From the NCBI RefSeq assembly GCF_013744875.1, contig NZ_CP059399.1, positions 7,006,001-7,070,000 of the forward strand: a stretch of 64,000 nucleotides of DNA, written 5' to 3'. Both the position numbers and the translations under genes were made by a program. The notes below the pieces were generated by a model. That model was not told the origin of the DNA. It did no database searches and saw only the letters and a program-made list of their open reading frames with translations. Positions 34,021-47,775 of the stretch are shown here, in pieces (position 1 is the first letter of the stretch; every line of letters begins with the position of its first letter). The DNA comes from Nocardia huaxiensis (GTDB lineage Bacteria > Actinomycetota > Actinomycetes > Mycobacteriales > Mycobacteriaceae).

Positions 34021-37000
34021 ATGGCTTTCAGCTCTGCCCTGTCCAGCTCTGCCCGGCCCGCATCCCCCGCGCTGCCACCCGAGGCCTTCGCGCTCTCCGC
34101 GGCGCAACGCGGCATCTGGTTCGCCCAGCACCTCGCCGGTGACACCCCGGTCTCCATAGCCCAGTACGTCGAACTCGCGGGGGCCGTCGATGTCGGCCTG
34201 CTCGCGGACGCGGCCCGCCGGGCCGGGCGCGAATTCGGCACCGGCTACCTCCGGTTGCTCGAGATCGACGAGCTGCCCTGGCAGGTGGTGGACACCAGCC
34301 TCGACGACACCATCGACACCATCGACCTGACCGGCGAGCCCGACCCCGAGGCCGCCGCACAGGCGTGGATGCGTGCGGAATACACTGCGCCCCTTGACAT
34401 GACGCGCGACCGGCTGTGCCAGGTCGCCATGTTGAAGGTGGGGCCGGACCGATGGTACTGGTACTCGCGCTTCCATCACATTCTGCTCGACGGCGTCGGC
34501 GCGCTCACCATGCTGCAGCGCACCGGCGAGCTGTACAACGCCGCCATCGCCGGACGGGAAGCGCCCGCCGGGAAGGCCGAGGCGCTGCAGAAGATCGTGG
34601 AAGCCGATGTGGCGTACCGGGATTCGGACAAGCTGGCCGCCGATCGCGAGTACTGGAAAGAGCATCTGGCCGGGATGGCCGAGCCCGCCTGCCTGGGCAA
34701 GCGCACCGGAGCCGTGGACGCGCACCCCCGCCTGCTGAGCGGGGCGCTGCCCGATAGCACGGCGGCCCTGCTGGATTCGCTCACCGCCGACCTCTCGACC
34801 AGCGCCGCACCCGTGGTGGTGGCGGCCTTCGCCGCGTTCGTGGGCGCCATGACCGGCAGCGGGGAGATCGTGCTGAGCCTGCCGGTGTCCGGGCGGACCA
34901 CCGCGGCGCTGCGGCGCTCGGGCGGCATGGTGGCCAATGTGGTGCCGCTGCGCCTGCGGCCGACGCCGACCGCCACCGTGGGGGATCTGATCAAGGCCAC
35001 CCAGGGGGAACTGACCGCGGCGCTGCGGCGGCAGCGGTACCGGCAGGAGGACATCTTCCGCGACCTCGGCTGGGCCATGGACGAGGTGGCCGGATTCGGG
35101 CCGACGGTGAACCTCATGCTGGCCGACACCCGCATCCGGCTCGGCGGGGTGACCGGGCAGCTCAATGTGCTGACCTCGGGGTTGATCGACGATCTGTTCG
35201 TGAACGTGTACCCGGGAGTGGGCGGGGAGCGCACCCACATCGACTTCCAGGCGAACCCGAACCGGTACGGGGAGAGCGAGCTGGCGTCACTGCACGCGCG
35301 GTTCCTGGACTTCCTGCACCGGTTCCTCGCGGACGGGGCCGCCACGCGACTGTCCTCCGTCGTCGCGGTATCGGAACATGAACGCGTACAGCTGGTTCCG
35401 GCGCACGGACGGCAGCGGACGCGGGCGCGCACGCTGGCCGAGATCCTCAACGGCGGGGCCGAGCGGGAACCCTCGGCCATCGGCATGCGGGTCGACGGGA
35501 CCGTCTTCACCTATCGCGAGATCACCGACTACTGCAATCGACTGGCGCGGGTACTGATCGACGCCGGAGCGGGACCCGAACGGGCCGTGGCGATCTCGAT
35601 TCCGCGGTCGGCGGAGTCGGTGCTGGCCATGTGGGCGGTCGCACAGACCGGGGCGGCGTTCGTGCCCATCGACCCCGGGTATCCGGCGGATCGGATCGAG
35701 CACATGATCCGGGACAGCGGCGTGGTGGCCGGAGTGACGGTGGCCGGATCGCGCGCGGCGCTGCCCGACCGGGTGCGCTGGCTGACCCTCGACGAGGCCG
35801 CGACCGAAAAGGCCATGGCGGCAGCGTCTTCCGCGCCCGTGACCGATGCGGACCGGCCTGCGCCGACGCGGGTGGATCAACTCGCCTACCTCATCTACAC
35901 CTCCGGGTCGACCGGGCTGCCCAAGGGCGTCGGCGTCACCCATCGCGGGCTCGCCAACCTGGTGACCGGATCCGGTGCGGCCTTCGGTGTCGGCTCCGAT
36001 GCCGTTGTGGCGCACGCGGTTTCCCCGAGCTTCGATATCTCGGTGGAGGAACTGCTGGTCGCGTTCGCGGTCGGCGCGACGGTGGCCGTGGTGCCGCCCT
36101 CGGCCTACGCGGGCGAAGACCTGGCGCGGGTGCTGCGCACCCTCGAAGTCACGCACCTGAATGTGACTCCCGCCGTTGCCGGTTCGCTCGAACCCGCCAC
36201 ACTCCCCCGGCTGCGCACCGTCGTGGTCGGTGGCGACGCCTGCCCACCGGAACTGCCCGTCCGGTGGGCCGGGCGCTGCGTCCTCAATGGATACGGGCCG
36301 ACCGAGACCACGGTCACCGCGACCCTCAGCTCACCCCTGTCGCCGAACGAACCCATCACCATCGGGCGGCCCTCGCGCGGGACCGGCGCGGTCGTGCTCG
36401 ACCCGTGGTTGCGGCCGGTCCCGCCCGGTGTCACGGGCGAGCTGTACCTGTTCGGCGATGGCGTGGCGCGCGGCTACCACCAGCGCATCGGGCTCACCGC
36501 ACAGCGATTCGTGGCCAATCCCTTCGAACCCGGCACCCGCATGTACCGCACCGGAGACCTGGTGCGCTGGCGGCAGCGCGGGGTGCGCATGGACCTCGAG
36601 TTCGCGGGCCGCGACGACACTCAGGTGAAGGTGCGCGGCTTCCGCATCGAACTCGGCGAGGTGGACGCGGCCGTGGCGCGGCATCCCGGCGTCGAGGTCG
36701 CCATCACCGTGGGCGCGACCACCCCGGCCGGGGCCACCGCGCTCGTGTCCTATGTACTCGCCTCCCCGGACCTGCCGGTCGATCCCGAGGCCGTGAAAAT
36801 TACGGTCGGACAGTTGCTTCCGGCGCACATGGTGCCCGCCGCGGTCATGGTCCTGGACACCCTGCCCCTGACCCCCGCCGGCAAGGTGGACCGGCGCGCG
36901 CTGCCCGAACCCGAATTCGGCGCGCGCGCTCTCACCGGCCGCGCCGCCGCCACCGAACGCGAACGCATCCTGGCCCGCCTCTTCGAAGAGGTCCTCGGCC

Positions 37001-40000
37001 AGGAATCCGTCGGCGCGGACGACAACTTCTTCGCCCTCGGCGGCGACAGCATCGTCGCCATCCAGCTGGTCGCCCGCGCCAAAACCGCCGGCCTGTCCCT
37101 GCGCGCCCGAGACGTGTTCGAGCACAAGACCGTTGCCGCCCTGGCCGCCATCGCAGGCGACGCCTCCGCGCCCGTGGTCCACGAACTGCCCGGCGGCGCG
37201 ATCGGCCCGACCACCCTCACCCCCATCGTGCACGCCATGCTCGAGCACGACGGCGACAGCTGGAAACGCTTCGCCCAGGCCGTCCTCATCCCCCTGCCCG
37301 CCGACATCGACCGCACCGGCCTGACCACCGCGGTGCAAACCGTCCTCGACCGCCACGATCTCCTGCGCAGCACGCTGACCCGCCCCGCCGGGCACACACC
37401 GGCACAGCACGAGAACCGCTCCGGTACACGGGCAACACGCACCACACCGCGCGACCAGCGCGCACCGCACGGCACGGCCACCACCTCTGGAAGCAATGGT
37501 GCGACACGAACAGTCGACCGCGCCGCCATGCCCGAATGGGAGTGGATGGTTGGCGTGCCGGGGTCGGTGCGCGCCACCGACCTCATCGAAATCGTGGACG
37601 TCGCGGCGAACGGCGATGCCGAAGTCGAATTGCAGCGGGCCGCGGACCGGCTCGATCCCACTGCGGGCGTCGTGGCGCGGTTCGTGCTCCTCGAGCGTGC
37701 GGGGACCGGGCCGCTGCTGTGGGTGGTGCTGCATCATCTCGTCACCGATGGGGTGAGCTGGCGGATTCTGCTGCCGGATCTGGCTGCCGCGTGGGCGGGG
37801 GCTCCGCTCGCACCGGTCGGGACCTCGTTCCGGCGGTGGGCGCATGGGCAGGCCGAGCAGGCTGCCGCGCGCGGGGGCGAATTGGCGCTGTGGCAGCGGA
37901 TTCTCGAGACGCCGGATCCGCCGCTGGATACTCGGCGGCTCGATCCCAAGGTCGATACGGCGGCCACCATGGCACGGGTCGAGACCGTCATCGATCCCGA
38001 AACTACGTCGGCGGCTTTGGAACTCGTGCCGGAGCGGTTCCATTGCGGGGCCGATGACGCATTGCTCACCGCGCTCGCACTGGCTGCGAGCCGGTGGCGG
38101 GAGCAGCAGGGGAAACGCGCGGGGCAACGGACTCTCCTCACGCTCGAAGGGCATGGGCGCGAGGAAGCGATCCTGCCGGGGGCCGATATCTCACGGACCA
38201 TCGGGTGGTTCACCAGTGTGTATCCGGTGGGACTGGATCTGACCGGGATCGATATCGCCGATGCCTTCCGGGGTGGACCGGCAGCGGGAGCCGCGCTCAA
38301 GGCTGTGAAGGAGCAGCTGCGGGCGATTCCGGACAAGGGTGTCGGGTACGGCATGCTGCGGTATCTGAACGCCGAAACCGCTCCGGCGCTGGCGAATACG
38401 CCTGCGCCGCAGTTGAGCTTCAACTATCTGGGGCGGACCGGGATGTCCGGAGCGCCCGCGGACGGCGGCGAAACCGTGTGGTTGCCGAGCCGGTTCACCG
38501 CCACCCAGGGCGATGACGCGCCGCTGGAAGCCGTCATCGATATCAATGCGCTGCACACCGATGCGGGGCTCGAGGTCACGTGGGCGTACGCGTCGCGGCT
38601 GCTCGGGGAGCGGCAGGTGCGGGAGTTCGCGGGGCTGTGGGCGCAGGCATTGGCCGGGATCACCGAGCATGCGCGGCGGGCGGGGGCCGGTGGCCATACG
38701 CCCTCGGACTTCCCGCTGGTGAGCGTCGCGCAGGCCCAGATCGACGGGTGGGAGCGGGACTACCCGGGGCTCAGCGAGGTGTGGCCGCTGTCGCCCTTGC
38801 AGTACGGGCTGCTGTTCCACGCGCGATACGACACCGACACCTCCGACGAGTACACGGTGCAGACGCGGCTGTCCCTCGCGGGGCGGGTGGACGCGGTCAA
38901 ACTGCGCACAGCCGCGCGAGAGCTGCTGGCACGGCATGATGTGCTGCGCGTTGCGTTCACCGAAACACCGGACGGGCCGGTGCAATTGGTCGTCGACAGT
39001 AGCGAATTGCCTTGGCACGAGGTCGATCTCACCGGAATCGCGGAGCCCGGCGAGCGGCAGCGGGAACTGGAGCGGCTCGTCGCGGTCGACGCGGGGACGC
39101 GGTTCGATCTGGCGCGGCCGCCACTGCTGCGGTTCCTGCTGGTGCGCACCGAGGCCGAGGCGTACACGCTGCTCATGACCAATCACCATCTGGTGCTGGA
39201 TGGTTGGTCGACGCCGCTCGTGGTGCGGGAACTGCTGGCCGGGTACCTCGGCGCGGTCACCGGGCAGGCGATTCCGGCCACGGCGGTGCCCTCGTACCGG
39301 GAATTCCTGGGCTGGCTGGCCGAACAGGACGATGCCGCCTCCATGGCGGCGTGGACCGAGGCGCTGGCCGGGGTCGATACGCCGACCCGCGCCGTGCCGA
39401 GTCTCGCGGGCATCGAATCCACCGAATCCGGCATGGTGACCGTCGATTTCAGCGCCGACTCGCTGGCCAAGCTGGAGAGCACCGTGCGCGCGGCCGGAGC
39501 CACCGTGAACACCGGCGTGCAGGCCGCCTGGGCGCTGCTGCTGGCCATGCTCACCGGGCGCACCGATGTGGTGTTCGGCGGCACCGTCTCCGGGCGGCCG
39601 CCACAGCTGGCCGGTGTGGAGGACATGGTCGGGCTGTTCATCAACACGCTGCCGGTGCGGGTGCGGCTCGACCCCGCGGAACGGGTGTCGGATCTGCTGG
39701 CGCGGGTGCAGAGCGAACAAGCCAGGCTGCTCGACCATCAGCATGTGGGGCTGGCGGCCATCCATCAGGCCGTCGGACTGCCCGAACTGTTCGACACCCT
39801 CACCGTTTTCGAGTCGTACCCGATCGACCGCGAGACCCTGTCACAGGCCCTCGACATCGCCGGGATGCGGATTCTCGACGTGTCCGGCACCGATGCCACG
39901 CCATATCCGTTGAACCTCATGGTGATTCCGCAGCGCGGCGCGGACGGCAGTGAGAGCCTGCAGATCTCGATCAAGTTCATGGCAGACCAGCTGCCCGAGA

Positions 40001-43000
40001 CCGGGGCGCGGCGACTGCTCGAACGATTCGTGTTCCTGCTCAACCAGATTGCCGTCAATCCCGGGCGGCGCACGGCACAACTACAGCACTGTGAGCCCGC
40101 CGAACGCCGGGCCCTGCTGCCGGTGCGCGGCGGCGATCCGGTGCCCATGCGCACCCTGCCCGATATTCTCGCCGCCGGCGCCCGGGTGAATCCGGACGGG
40201 ATCGCCATCGTGTCCGGCACGCTCACCATGACCTACCGTGACCTCGACGCCTGGTCCAACCGGTTCGCGCGGCTGCTGCTCGGCCGGGGCGTGGGCCGCG
40301 AGGTATTCGTGGTGCTGGCACTGACGCGCTCGGTGGAATCCGTGGTGGCCGTGTGGGCGCTGGCCAAGACCGGGGCGGCGTTCCTGCCGCTGGACCCGAA
40401 CTATCCGGTGGAACGCATCGAGCACATTCTCACCGACTCCCGCGCGCCCATCGGCGTCACCGTGTGCGCGGTCGGCGAAACCCTGCCGGGCACCATCGAC
40501 TGGCTGCTGCTCGACGACCTGTCCACCATCCGCCGCGTCATGACCGTGTCCGACGCGCCCATCACCGATGCCGAACGCGGCGGGCCCATCATGCTCGGGC
40601 AGACCGCGTACCTCATCTACACCTCGGGGTCCACCGGCAAGCCGAAGGCCGTGCTGGTCAGCCATCGCGGCCTGTCGAATATCGTTGCCTCGCAACAGCG
40701 TCTGCTGGATCTGGATCACACGGCCAGCGCATTGCAGGTGGCCTCGCCCAGCTTCGACGCCTCCGTGCACGAACTGCTCATGGCGCACGCCCTCGGCGGG
40801 CGGCTGGTGGTGTCGCCACCGGATGTGTACGGCGGCAGCGAACTGGAGGAACTGCTGCGCGAACAGCAGGTCACCCACGCCACCATCACACCGTCGGTGC
40901 TGGCCACCATGAACCCGAACGGACTGCCGGATCTGCGCAATCTCGCGGTCGCCGGTGAAGCCGCGGGCACCGAACTGGTGGCCGCCTGGTCGGCCGAGCG
41001 GCGCATGGTGAACCTGTACGGGCCAACGGAATTCAGCATCTGGGCGACCGGGCCGGGCGAACTGCGCGCCGGGGAACCCATCACCATCGGCGGGCCCATC
41101 GACGGGGCCGGGGCCATGGTGCTCGACACCTGGCTGCGGCCGGTGCCGCTCGGCGTCTCCGGCGAACTGTATCTGGCCGGACCGGCCTTGGCGCGCGGAT
41201 ACTTCAACCGGTACTCGCTCACCGCCGCCCGGTTCATCGCCAACCCCTACGGTGCGCCCGGCACCCGCATGTACCGCACCGGAGACATGGTGCGCTGGGT
41301 CGAGACGAAGAACGCCGAAGGCGTGCGGCTGGAACTGGAATACCTGGGGCGCAGCGACTTCCAGGTCAAGATCCGGGGTCTGCGCATCGAACTCGGCGAG
41401 ATCGACGCGGTGCTGTCGGCCGACGAGCAGGTGGAGTACGCGGCCACCATCGGCGCACCCGGACCCGGCGGACAGACCGTGCTGGTGTCGTATGTGGTCG
41501 GGCTGCGCGGGCAGCGGCTCGACACCGAGGGACTGCGCAATCGGGTCGCCTCGGCACTGCCCGGCTACATGGTGCCCAGCTACATCATCGAACTCGACGA
41601 CGTGCCGCTCACCCCGGTCGGCAAACTCGACCGGAACGCCCTGCCCGCACCGGATTTCGCGAGCCTGAACGAACGCTACCTGGCTCCGCGCACCCCCGTG
41701 GAGACGGCGGTGGCGCGCGTGTTCGCCGACGTGCTCGGGACCGACCGGGTCAGCATCGACCGGTCCTTCTTCGAACTGGGCGGCAACTCGCTCAGCGCCA
41801 CACGCGTGGTGGCACGGGTGAATTCGGCGCTCGGGGCGACCGTGGCGCTGCGGGATCTGTTCGACGCGCCCACCGTGGCACAGCTGTCGGCGCGGGTCGT
41901 GCCCGCCGGAGACCTGCCCGGACGGCCGGCGCTGGCGGCCCGCATCCGGCCCGACCGGGTGCCCTTGTCGCCCGCGCAGCAACGCATGTGGGTGCTCAAC
42001 CGGATGGACACCGGATCGGCGGCCTACAACATCATGGCGGCGCTGCGGCTCACCGGCGAACTCGACCGGGATGCCCTGCGCCAGGCCGTGATCGACGTGG
42101 TGACACGGCACGAGACGCTGCGCACCATCTACCCCGCCGATGCCGACGGGCCGCGACAGGTCGTGCTCAGCGCCGACGCCGGAGCACCCGAACTGCGCTA
42201 TGCCGACACCGAAGACGGTGCGGCACTGCGGCATCGGATCGAAGAGCTGACCGCCACCGGATTCGATCTCACCCGGGAAGCGCCCCTGCGCGCCGGACTG
42301 TTCCGGATCGACGAGCGGACGCATGTGGTGGTGCTGGTGGTCCATCACATCAGCGCCGACGGCACCTCCATGGCGCCGCTGGCCACCGACCTCATGACCG
42401 CCTATGTGGCGCGCAGCACCGGCAGCGCGCCCGGGTGGGAACCGCTGCGGGTGCAGTACGCCGACTACGCACTGTGGCATCGGGAACTGCTGGGCGCGGA
42501 ACAAGACGCCGAATCCGTTGCCGCCCAGCAGGTCCGGTACTGGAGCGAGAAACTCGCCCACACGCCCGACGCGCTGGAACTGCCCGCCGACCGGCCACGA
42601 CCGGCGGTGCAGAGCATGCGCAGCGTCGACGTGCCGTTCACCGTGGACGCCGAAACACACAGTGCGCTGGTCGAATTGGCACAGCAGACCGACACCAGCC
42701 TGTTCATGGTGGTGCACGCCGCGCTCGCGGTGCTGCTGTCGCGGCTGGCGGGCACACCCGACGTGCTGGTCGGCACCGCCATCGCCGGACGCGGGGACGC
42801 CGCGCTCGATGATCTGGTCGGCATGTTCGTCAATACCCTGGCACTGCGCACACCGGTCGATCCCAGCAGCGATTTCCGCAGCTTCCTGGCGGGCGTGCGC
42901 ACCACCGATCTGGATGCCTTCGGACATGCCGACGTGCCGTTCGAACGCCTGGTCCAGGTGCTCGATCCGGCGCGGTCGACCGCACACCATCCGCTGTTCC

Positions 43001-46000
43001 AGGTGTCGCTGTCGCTGCAGAACTTCACCCCGCCCGTGCTGGAACTGCCCGGACTGCGCGTGGAAGTCGAACCGGTGCAACGCGATACCTCACAGTTCGA
43101 CCTCGGTCTCGAACTGCGCGAGCCGCTGCCGGGCGGGGAACCCACCGGGCTCGACGGCACACTCACCTACGCCACCGACCTGTTCGACGCGGGCACCGCG
43201 GCACTGCTGCTCACCCGCTGGCGGCGCATCCTCGCCGCCGTCACCGCGAATCCCGATGTGCGACTGTCGGATATCGACCTGCTCGACGAGAGCGAACGCG
43301 GCGCCCTGGTGCCGCTGCGCGGACCCCGGCACTCCGGGAACATGACGCTGCCCTACCTGCTGTCCACCACGGCACGGGTGCGGCCGGGACATCCGGCCAT
43401 CGTCGCCGACGGGCGGGTCATCACCTACGCGGAACTCGAAGCCGCCTCCGACCGGCTGGCCGATCGCCTCACCGCACACGGCGCCCGCCCGGAAACAGTT
43501 GTCGCCCTCGCCCTCTCGCGCGGTGCAGACCTGCTCATCGCGATCTGGGCCACGGCCAAATCCGGTGCGGCCTTCCTGCCCATCGACCCGCGCCACCCGC
43601 TGGACCGCATCGACCACATGCTCACCGACTCCGGCGCGATCCTGGGCCTGACCAACGCCGAACACCGGCCCCTGCTGCCCGATACGATCCGCTGGCTGCC
43701 GCCCGGCCGCGACGACGGGCCGCACACCGGCGAGCACCGCCGCGTGTCCCGTCCGGGCCACCCGCAACCCCCGCAGCGGCCCGGCGAACACCGAGCCATG
43801 CCGCGACCGGGTGAACGGCAGCCCATGTCACGCCCGCACGAGCGACAGCCCGCGGCCTTCGGGGCCACCCGGAAGCTGCCACCGCCGGTGGTGCGGCGCG
43901 AACCGCGGCCGGAGCATCCGGCGTGGCTGATCTACACCTCCGGATCGACCGGGACGCCCAAGGGTGTCGCGGTGTCCCATCGCGGTCTCGCGGATCTGGT
44001 GACCGCGCAGCGGCAGGTGCTGCAACTCGACGGATACTCGCGCGTATTGCAGGTGGCCTCACCCAGTTTCGATGCCTCCGCCTTCGAGGCGCTCATGGCG
44101 TTCGGGGCCGGCGGGACCGCCGTCGTCGCGCCGCCGGACGTGTTCGGCGGTGACGCGCTGTCGGATCTCATCGCGGCGCATCGGGTCACGCACATGGTGA
44201 TCACGCCGTCCGCGCTGGCGACCATGGATCCCGCCCGGGTGTCCAGCGTGCGCATGCTGGCGGTGGCCGGTGAGGCCATCGGACCCGAGCTGGTGCAGCG
44301 GTGGGCGCAGGGGCGCATGCTCATGAACCTCTACGGTCCGACCGAATTCACCATCTGGGCAACGGTTTCCGAGCCACTGCGGGCCGAACAGCCGGTCACC
44401 ATCGGGCGGCCGATCCGAGGCGGGGCCACCCTGGTGCTGGACGACCGGCTGCGGCCGGTGCCCATGGGCGTGGCCGGTGAGCTGTACCTGGCCGGGCCCG
44501 CGCTGGCGCGCGGCTATCACAACCGGTCCGCGCTCACGGCGGGACGGTTCACCGCCAATCCGTACGGTGCGCCGGGTGAGCGCATGTACCGCACCGGCGA
44601 CCTGGTGCGGTGGACCGGCGGGCTCGGCGCGCCGAAGCTGGAATACCTGGGGCGCACCGACTTCCAGGTGAAGGTACGCGGCCAGCGCATCGAACTCGGC
44701 GAGATCGACGCCGTGCTGGCCCGCGCCGAGAACGTGGAATTCGCGGTGACACTGGGCGTTGCGGGACCGGGCGGCGGGACCGCGCTGGCGGCCTACCTGC
44801 TGCCGGAACCCGGTGCGCACCTAGATGTCTCGGCCGTCCGCGCGCACGCCGCCGACCGGCTGCCCGGCTACATGGTGCCCTCGGCCTTCGTGGTCCTCGA
44901 CGCCATCCCGCTCAATGCCGTCGGCAAGCTCGACCGCAAGGCCCTGCCCGCACCGGTGTTCGAGGCCGAAACCGAATACCGCGCGCCCAGCACACCCACC
45001 GAAACGGTGCTCGCCGGGATCGTGGCGGAACTGCTGGGCCGCAAGCGGATCGGCGTGCACGACTCGTTCTTCGCCCTCGGCGGCGACAGCATCCTCGCCA
45101 TCCAGCTGGTGTCCCGGGCGCGGCTGCGCGGCCTCGAACTCACCCCGCTGCAGATCTTCGAGCATCGCACCGTCGCGGCCCTGGCCGCCCTGGCCGACGA
45201 GGCCGGGGAGGCGATCGTCCTGGAGGAACTCCCCGGCGGCGGCGTGGGCGATATTCCGCTCACCCCGATCGTGCAGTGGATGACCGAACGCGGCGGCGAC
45301 CACGGCAGATTCGCGCAGACCGCCGTGCTCGAGATGCCCGCCGGCATCACCCGCGAACAGGTTGTCGCCACCGTCACCGCGGTCGTCGACAAACACGACA
45401 TGCTGCGCGCCCGCCTGCACCGCGAAGGCGACACCTGGCGACTGCACACCCGCGAGCCCGGCTCCGTCGACGTGGACGCACTGCTGCACCGCATCGAGTT
45501 CAATGCCGCGGGCAGCGACGAGCTGCGCCAGTACGCGGCCACCGAACTCGACGCCGCCATGGATCGACTCGACCCGGCCGCGGGCACCGTCCTGCAACTG
45601 GTGTGGCTCGACCCGGTCGAACCGGCGCTGCGCACCGGAATGACCCAGCGCGTGAGCACAACCCAATTCCCCACCACGACACAGCGTCTCGGCGCAGCCC
45701 ACACCGGCACACTGCGACGCGTCGGCGCGGGCGAGACCGGCACCATGCAGCGCGTCGCGCTGGACGAGCGCACCCTCACCGATCGGATGGGTGCGGCCGA
45801 ACGGCTCGGTTCGGGGCCGCGTTCAGGGGTCGGAACACACTCGGGGACCGCACAGCGGACCGGGCGGCGCACCGGGCGATTGATCCTGGTGGCGCACCAT
45901 CTCGTGATAGATGGTGTGTCCTGGCGGATTCTGGTGCCGGATCTGATCGCGGCCTGGGCGCAGCTGTCGGGCGGAGCCACCCCGACGCTGCCGGATACCG

Positions 46001-47775
46001 GCACGTCCATGCGGCGGTGGGCGCACGCCCTCCAGGAGGAGGCGCACAGCGACAAGCGGGTGGGCGAACTGGAGTACTGGCGGGCACTGGCGCAGACGCC
46101 GGATCCGCTGATCGGGCCGCGCGAACTGGATCCGGCCGTGGATCGGGTGGGCACGGTGCGGGCCGTGGACGTGGAGGTGTCCGAGACCGTCACGAACGCG
46201 CTGCTGACCACCCTGCCCGGATTGTTCGACGGGACAGTCGAAGACGCGCTGCTGGCCGCGCTCGCGCTGGCCGTGTCGCATTGGCGCGCACCGGATCGGG
46301 GCGAGGAACCCGACTCCGTGCTCATCCGGTTGGAAGGACACGGGCGGCAGCAGGAAATCGTTCCGGGAGCCGACCTTTCGCGCACGCTCGGCTGGTTCAC
46401 CACGCTGTACCCGGTGCGACTGGATCTGCCCGCGCTCGATCTCGACGACGCGCTCACCGGCGGGCCCGCCATGGGTGAGGCCATTCGAGCCGTGAAGCAC
46501 CAGCTGCTCGACATCCCGGACAAGGGCATCGGATTCGGGCTGCTGCGGTACCTCAACGCCGACACCGCGCGCCAATTCCCGCGAAAGTTGCCGGGGCGCA
46601 TCGGATTCAACTATCTCGGCCGCTACGCCACCGCCGACATCCCCGCCGGGCTGGAGGGGCTCGGCTGGCTGCCCACCGAGGATCTCGGCGACCTGCACGC
46701 GGGCGAACACCCGGAGGTGCCGGTCAATGCCGAGATCGAGATCAATGCGGTGGTCGCGGGTGACCGGCTGCAGGCCACCTTCACCTATCCCGAAACGCTG
46801 CTGGCGCGACAGGATGTCGACGCGCTGGCGCAGCTGTGGATCGAAGCCCTCATGGCCGCAGCCGAATTCGCCGACACCCCGGACGCCCGGGAGGCCGCGG
46901 CCGCCGAAGCCGCGCACATGGCGGAACTGGAGCGGACCCGCGCCGAGGCGGAACTCGCCGCAGCACAACCGGATTCCACCCCCGGCCTGGGTCTGGACGT
47001 GGTGCTGCCGATCCGGCTCGACGGACAGGAACCCGCCCTGTTCTGCATCCACCCGTCCTCCGGCATCGCCTGGACCTATCTGGGCCTGGCCGAACAGCTG
47101 AACCCCGGCCGGCCCATCTACGGCCTGCAGGCCCCGGACCTGTCCGGCGAACCGCACGCCCGCAGCATCGACGACTTCGCCGAGCGCTACGTGCACGAAA
47201 TCCGCAGGCTGCAACCGGAAGGCCCGTACCACCTGCTCGGCTGGTCCTTCGGCGGGCTCATCGCGCACGCCGTCGCCGCCAAGCTGCGGGAGCAGGGCGC
47301 GGAACTGGGCACCCTGGCACTGCTCGACCCGGACAGCACCGACCTCGACGGCTCCAGCGTCGAAAAGCTCACGGCCGGTTCGTTCATCGCCACCTTCGGC
47401 GCGGTGTTCGGCATCTCCGACGTGCCGCCCGACGCCACCGCCGAAGAGGCCGCCGCGCTGATTCGCGAACGCATGGGCGGAGTCTCGCTGGTCGACGCGG
47501 AAACGCTGGAACGGATGGCGGCCTCCTACAACGCCTCCGCCGACACCCGCACCGGCTACCAGCGACCCGTATTCCACGGGGACGCACTGTATTTCCACGC
47601 CACCATCCAGGGCGCGGAAGACCCGGCGATCTTCGGTGCGGGCCCGTGGCGGGCCTGGATCACCGGACAGATCACCAACTACGACATCGAGGCCACGCAC
47701 GAGGGGCTCACGGCGCCGCACGCTCTGGCGGAGATAGCTCGCATCCTCGACGAACACCTGGGAGGAACGCAGTGA
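34021..47775 (+). CDS. Trimodular nonribosomal peptide synthetase, C-A-T-E/C-A-T/C-A-T-E-TE
   Basis: A 4584-residue synthetase. Module 1: condensation domain (HHILLDG, from residue 152), adenylation (LIYTSGSTG at 624), carrier (LGGDS, Ser1010), epimerase (HHLVTDG at 1238, then EGHGRE, FNYLGR). Module 2: C (HHLVLDG at 1722), A (2198), carrier (LGGNS, Ser2590), no epimerase. Module 3: C (HHISADG at 2775), A (3303), carrier (Ser3690), epimerase (HHLVIDG at 3959). A thioesterase (GWSFGG, Ser4409) ends it. A leading C domain before the first A domain suggests a starter acyl group. Hand-read specificity codes: A1 D-I-E-N-V-G-G-V-T-K, A2 D-A-H-T-A-A-L-I-W-K, A3 D-A-F-V-A-A-L-I-W-K. Low-complexity insertions sit in E1 (about 1121-1168), A3 (about 3228-3297) and E2 (about 3874-3953). 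No MbtH-like gene is nearby. The expected product is an acylated D-L-D tripeptide. Confidence 0.95.
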   Translation: MAFSSALSSSARPASPALPPEAFALSAAQRGIWFAQHLAGDTPVSIAQYVELAGAVDVGLLADAARRAGREFGTGYLRLLEIDELPWQVVDTSLDDTIDTIDLTGEPDPEAAAQAWMRAEYTAPLDMTRDRLCQVAMLKVGPDRWYWYSRFHHILLDGVGALTMLQRTGELYNAAIAGREAPAGKAEALQKIVEADVAYRDSDKLAADREYWKEHLAGMAEPACLGKRTGAVDAHPRLLSGALPDSTAALLDSLTADLSTSAAPVVVAAFAAFVGAMTGSGEIVLSLPVSGRTTAALRRSGGMVANVVPLRLRPTPTATVGDLIKATQGELTAALRRQRYRQEDIFRDLGWAMDEVAGFGPTVNLMLADTRIRLGGVTGQLNVLTSGLIDDLFVNVYPGVGGERTHIDFQANPNRYGESELASLHARFLDFLHRFLADGAATRLSSVVAVSEHERVQLVPAHGRQRTRARTLAEILNGGAEREPSAIGMRVDGTVFTYREITDYCNRLARVLIDAGAGPERAVAISIPRSAESVLAMWAVAQTGAAFVPIDPGYPADRIEHMIRDSGVVAGVTVAGSRAALPDRVRWLTLDEAATEKAMAAASSAPVTDADRPAPTRVDQLAYLIYTSGSTGLPKGVGVTHRGLANLVTGSGAAFGVGSDAVVAHAVSPSFDISVEELLVAFAVGATVAVVPPSAYAGEDLARVLRTLEVTHLNVTPAVAGSLEPATLPRLRTVVVGGDACPPELPVRWAGRCVLNGYGPTETTVTATLSSPLSPNEPITIGRPSRGTGAVVLDPWLRPVPPGVTGELYLFGDGVARGYHQRIGLTAQRFVANPFEPGTRMYRTGDLVRWRQRGVRMDLEFAGRDDTQVKVRGFRIELGEVDAAVARHPGVEVAITVGATTPAGATALVSYVLASPDLPVDPEAVKITVGQLLPAHMVPAAVMVLDTLPLTPAGKVDRRALPEPEFGARALTGRAAATERERILARLFEEVLGQESVGADDNFFALGGDSIVAIQLVARAKTAGLSLRARDVFEHKTVAALAAIAGDASAPVVHELPGGAIGPTTLTPIVHAMLEHDGDSWKRFAQAVLIPLPADIDRTGLTTAVQTVLDRHDLLRSTLTRPAGHTPAQHENRSGTRATRTTPRDQRAPHGTATTSGSNGATRTVDRAAMPEWEWMVGVPGSVRATDLIEIVDVAANGDAEVELQRAADRLDPTAGVVARFVLLERAGTGPLLWVVLHHLVTDGVSWRILLPDLAAAWAGAPLAPVGTSFRRWAHGQAEQAAARGGELALWQRILETPDPPLDTRRLDPKVDTAATMARVETVIDPETTSAALELVPERFHCGADDALLTALALAASRWREQQGKRAGQRTLLTLEGHGREEAILPGADISRTIGWFTSVYPVGLDLTGIDIADAFRGGPAAGAALKAVKEQLRAIPDKGVGYGMLRYLNAETAPALANTPAPQLSFNYLGRTGMSGAPADGGETVWLPSRFTATQGDDAPLEAVIDINALHTDAGLEVTWAYASRLLGERQVREFAGLWAQALAGITEHARRAGAGGHTPSDFPLVSVAQAQIDGWERDYPGLSEVWPLSPLQYGLLFHARYDTDTSDEYTVQTRLSLAGRVDAVKLRTAARELLARHDVLRVAFTETPDGPVQLVVDSSELPWHEVDLTGIAEPGERQRELERLVAVDAGTRFDLARPPLLRFLLVRTEAEAYTLLMTNHHLVLDGWSTPLVVRELLAGYLGAVTGQAIPATAVPSYREFLGWLAEQDDAASMAAWTEALAGVDTPTRAVPSLAGIESTESGMVTVDFSADSLAKLESTVRAAGATVNTGVQAAWALLLAMLTGRTDVVFGGTVSGRPPQLAGVEDMVGLFINTLPVRVRLDPAERVSDLLARVQSEQARLLDHQHVGLAAIHQAVGLPELFDTLTVFESYPIDRETLSQALDIAGMRILDVSGTDATPYPLNLMVIPQRGADGSESLQISIKFMADQLPETGARRLLERFVFLLNQIAVNPGRRTAQLQHCEPAERRALLPVRGGDPVPMRTLPDILAAGARVNPDGIAIVSGTLTMTYRDLDAWSNRFARLLLGRGVGREVFVVLALTRSVESVVAVWALAKTGAAFLPLDPNYPVERIEHILTDSRAPIGVTVCAVGETLPGTIDWLLLDDLSTIRRVMTVSDAPITDAERGGPIMLGQTAYLIYTSGSTGKPKAVLVSHRGLSNIVASQQRLLDLDHTASALQVASPSFDASVHELLMAHALGGRLVVSPPDVYGGSELEELLREQQVTHATITPSVLATMNPNGLPDLRNLAVAGEAAGTELVAAWSAERRMVNLYGPTEFSIWATGPGELRAGEPITIGGPIDGAGAMVLDTWLRPVPLGVSGELYLAGPALARGYFNRYSLTAARFIANPYGAPGTRMYRTGDMVRWVETKNAEGVRLELEYLGRSDFQVKIRGLRIELGEIDAVLSADEQVEYAATIGAPGPGGQTVLVSYVVGLRGQRLDTEGLRNRVASALPGYMVPSYIIELDDVPLTPVGKLDRNALPAPDFASLNERYLAPRTPVETAVARVFADVLGTDRVSIDRSFFELGGNSLSATRVVARVNSALGATVALRDLFDAPTVAQLSARVVPAGDLPGRPALAARIRPDRVPLSPAQQRMWVLNRMDTGSAAYNIMAALRLTGELDRDALRQAVIDVVTRHETLRTIYPADADGPRQVVLSADAGAPELRYADTEDGAALRHRIEELTATGFDLTREAPLRAGLFRIDERTHVVVLVVHHISADGTSMAPLATDLMTAYVARSTGSAPGWEPLRVQYADYALWHRELLGAEQDAESVAAQQVRYWSEKLAHTPDALELPADRPRPAVQSMRSVDVPFTVDAETHSALVELAQQTDTSLFMVVHAALAVLLSRLAGTPDVLVGTAIAGRGDAALDDLVGMFVNTLALRTPVDPSSDFRSFLAGVRTTDLDAFGHADVPFERLVQVLDPARSTAHHPLFQVSLSLQNFTPPVLELPGLRVEVEPVQRDTSQFDLGLELREPLPGGEPTGLDGTLTYATDLFDAGTAALLLTRWRRILAAVTANPDVRLSDIDLLDESERGALVPLRGPRHSGNMTLPYLLSTTARVRPGHPAIVADGRVITYAELEAASDRLADRLTAHGARPETVVALALSRGADLLIAIWATAKSGAAFLPIDPRHPLDRIDHMLTDSGAILGLTNAEHRPLLPDTIRWLPPGRDDGPHTGEHRRVSRPGHPQPPQRPGEHRAMPRPGERQPMSRPHERQPAAFGATRKLPPPVVRREPRPEHPAWLIYTSGSTGTPKGVAVSHRGLADLVTAQRQVLQLDGYSRVLQVASPSFDASAFEALMAFGAGGTAVVAPPDVFGGDALSDLIAAHRVTHMVITPSALATMDPARVSSVRMLAVAGEAIGPELVQRWAQGRMLMNLYGPTEFTIWATVSEPLRAEQPVTIGRPIRGGATLVLDDRLRPVPMGVAGELYLAGPALARGYHNRSALTAGRFTANPYGAPGERMYRTGDLVRWTGGLGAPKLEYLGRTDFQVKVRGQRIELGEIDAVLARAENVEFAVTLGVAGPGGGTALAAYLLPEPGAHLDVSAVRAHAADRLPGYMVPSAFVVLDAIPLNAVGKLDRKALPAPVFEAETEYRAPSTPTETVLAGIVAELLGRKRIGVHDSFFALGGDSILAIQLVSRARLRGLELTPLQIFEHRTVAALAALADEAGEAIVLEELPGGGVGDIPLTPIVQWMTERGGDHGRFAQTAVLEMPAGITREQVVATVTAVVDKHDMLRARLHREGDTWRLHTREPGSVDVDALLHRIEFNAAGSDELRQYAATELDAAMDRLDPAAGTVLQLVWLDPVEPALRTGMTQRVSTTQFPTTTQRLGAAHTGTLRRVGAGETGTMQRVALDERTLTDRMGAAERLGSGPRSGVGTHSGTAQRTGRRTGRLILVAHHLVIDGVSWRILVPDLIAAWAQLSGGATPTLPDTGTSMRRWAHALQEEAHSDKRVGELEYWRALAQTPDPLIGPRELDPAVDRVGTVRAVDVEVSETVTNALLTTLPGLFDGTVEDALLAALALAVSHWRAPDRGEEPDSVLIRLEGHGRQQEIVPGADLSRTLGWFTTLYPVRLDLPALDLDDALTGGPAMGEAIRAVKHQLLDIPDKGIGFGLLRYLNADTARQFPRKLPGRIGFNYLGRYATADIPAGLEGLGWLPTEDLGDLHAGEHPEVPVNAEIEINAVVAGDRLQATFTYPETLLARQDVDALAQLWIEALMAAAEFADTPDAREAAAAEAAHMAELERTRAEAELAAAQPDSTPGLGLDVVLPIRLDGQEPALFCIHPSSGIAWTYLGLAEQLNPGRPIYGLQAPDLSGEPHARSIDDFAERYVHEIRRLQPEGPYHLLGWSFGGLIAHAVAAKLREQGAELGTLALLDPDSTDLDGSSVEKLTAGSFIATFGAVFGISDVPPDATAEEAAALIRERMGGVSLVDAETLERMAASYNASADTRTGYQRPVFHGDALYFHATIQGAEDPAIFGAGPWRAWITGQITNYDIEATHEGLTAPHALAEIARILDEHLGGTQ

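Noticed and set aside
40081..43080. A 999-codon open frame on the minus strand inside the NRPS gene
   Set aside because: High GC keeps antisense frames open; the composition is Arg/Gly/His-rich and the plus strand holds clear NRPS motifs.
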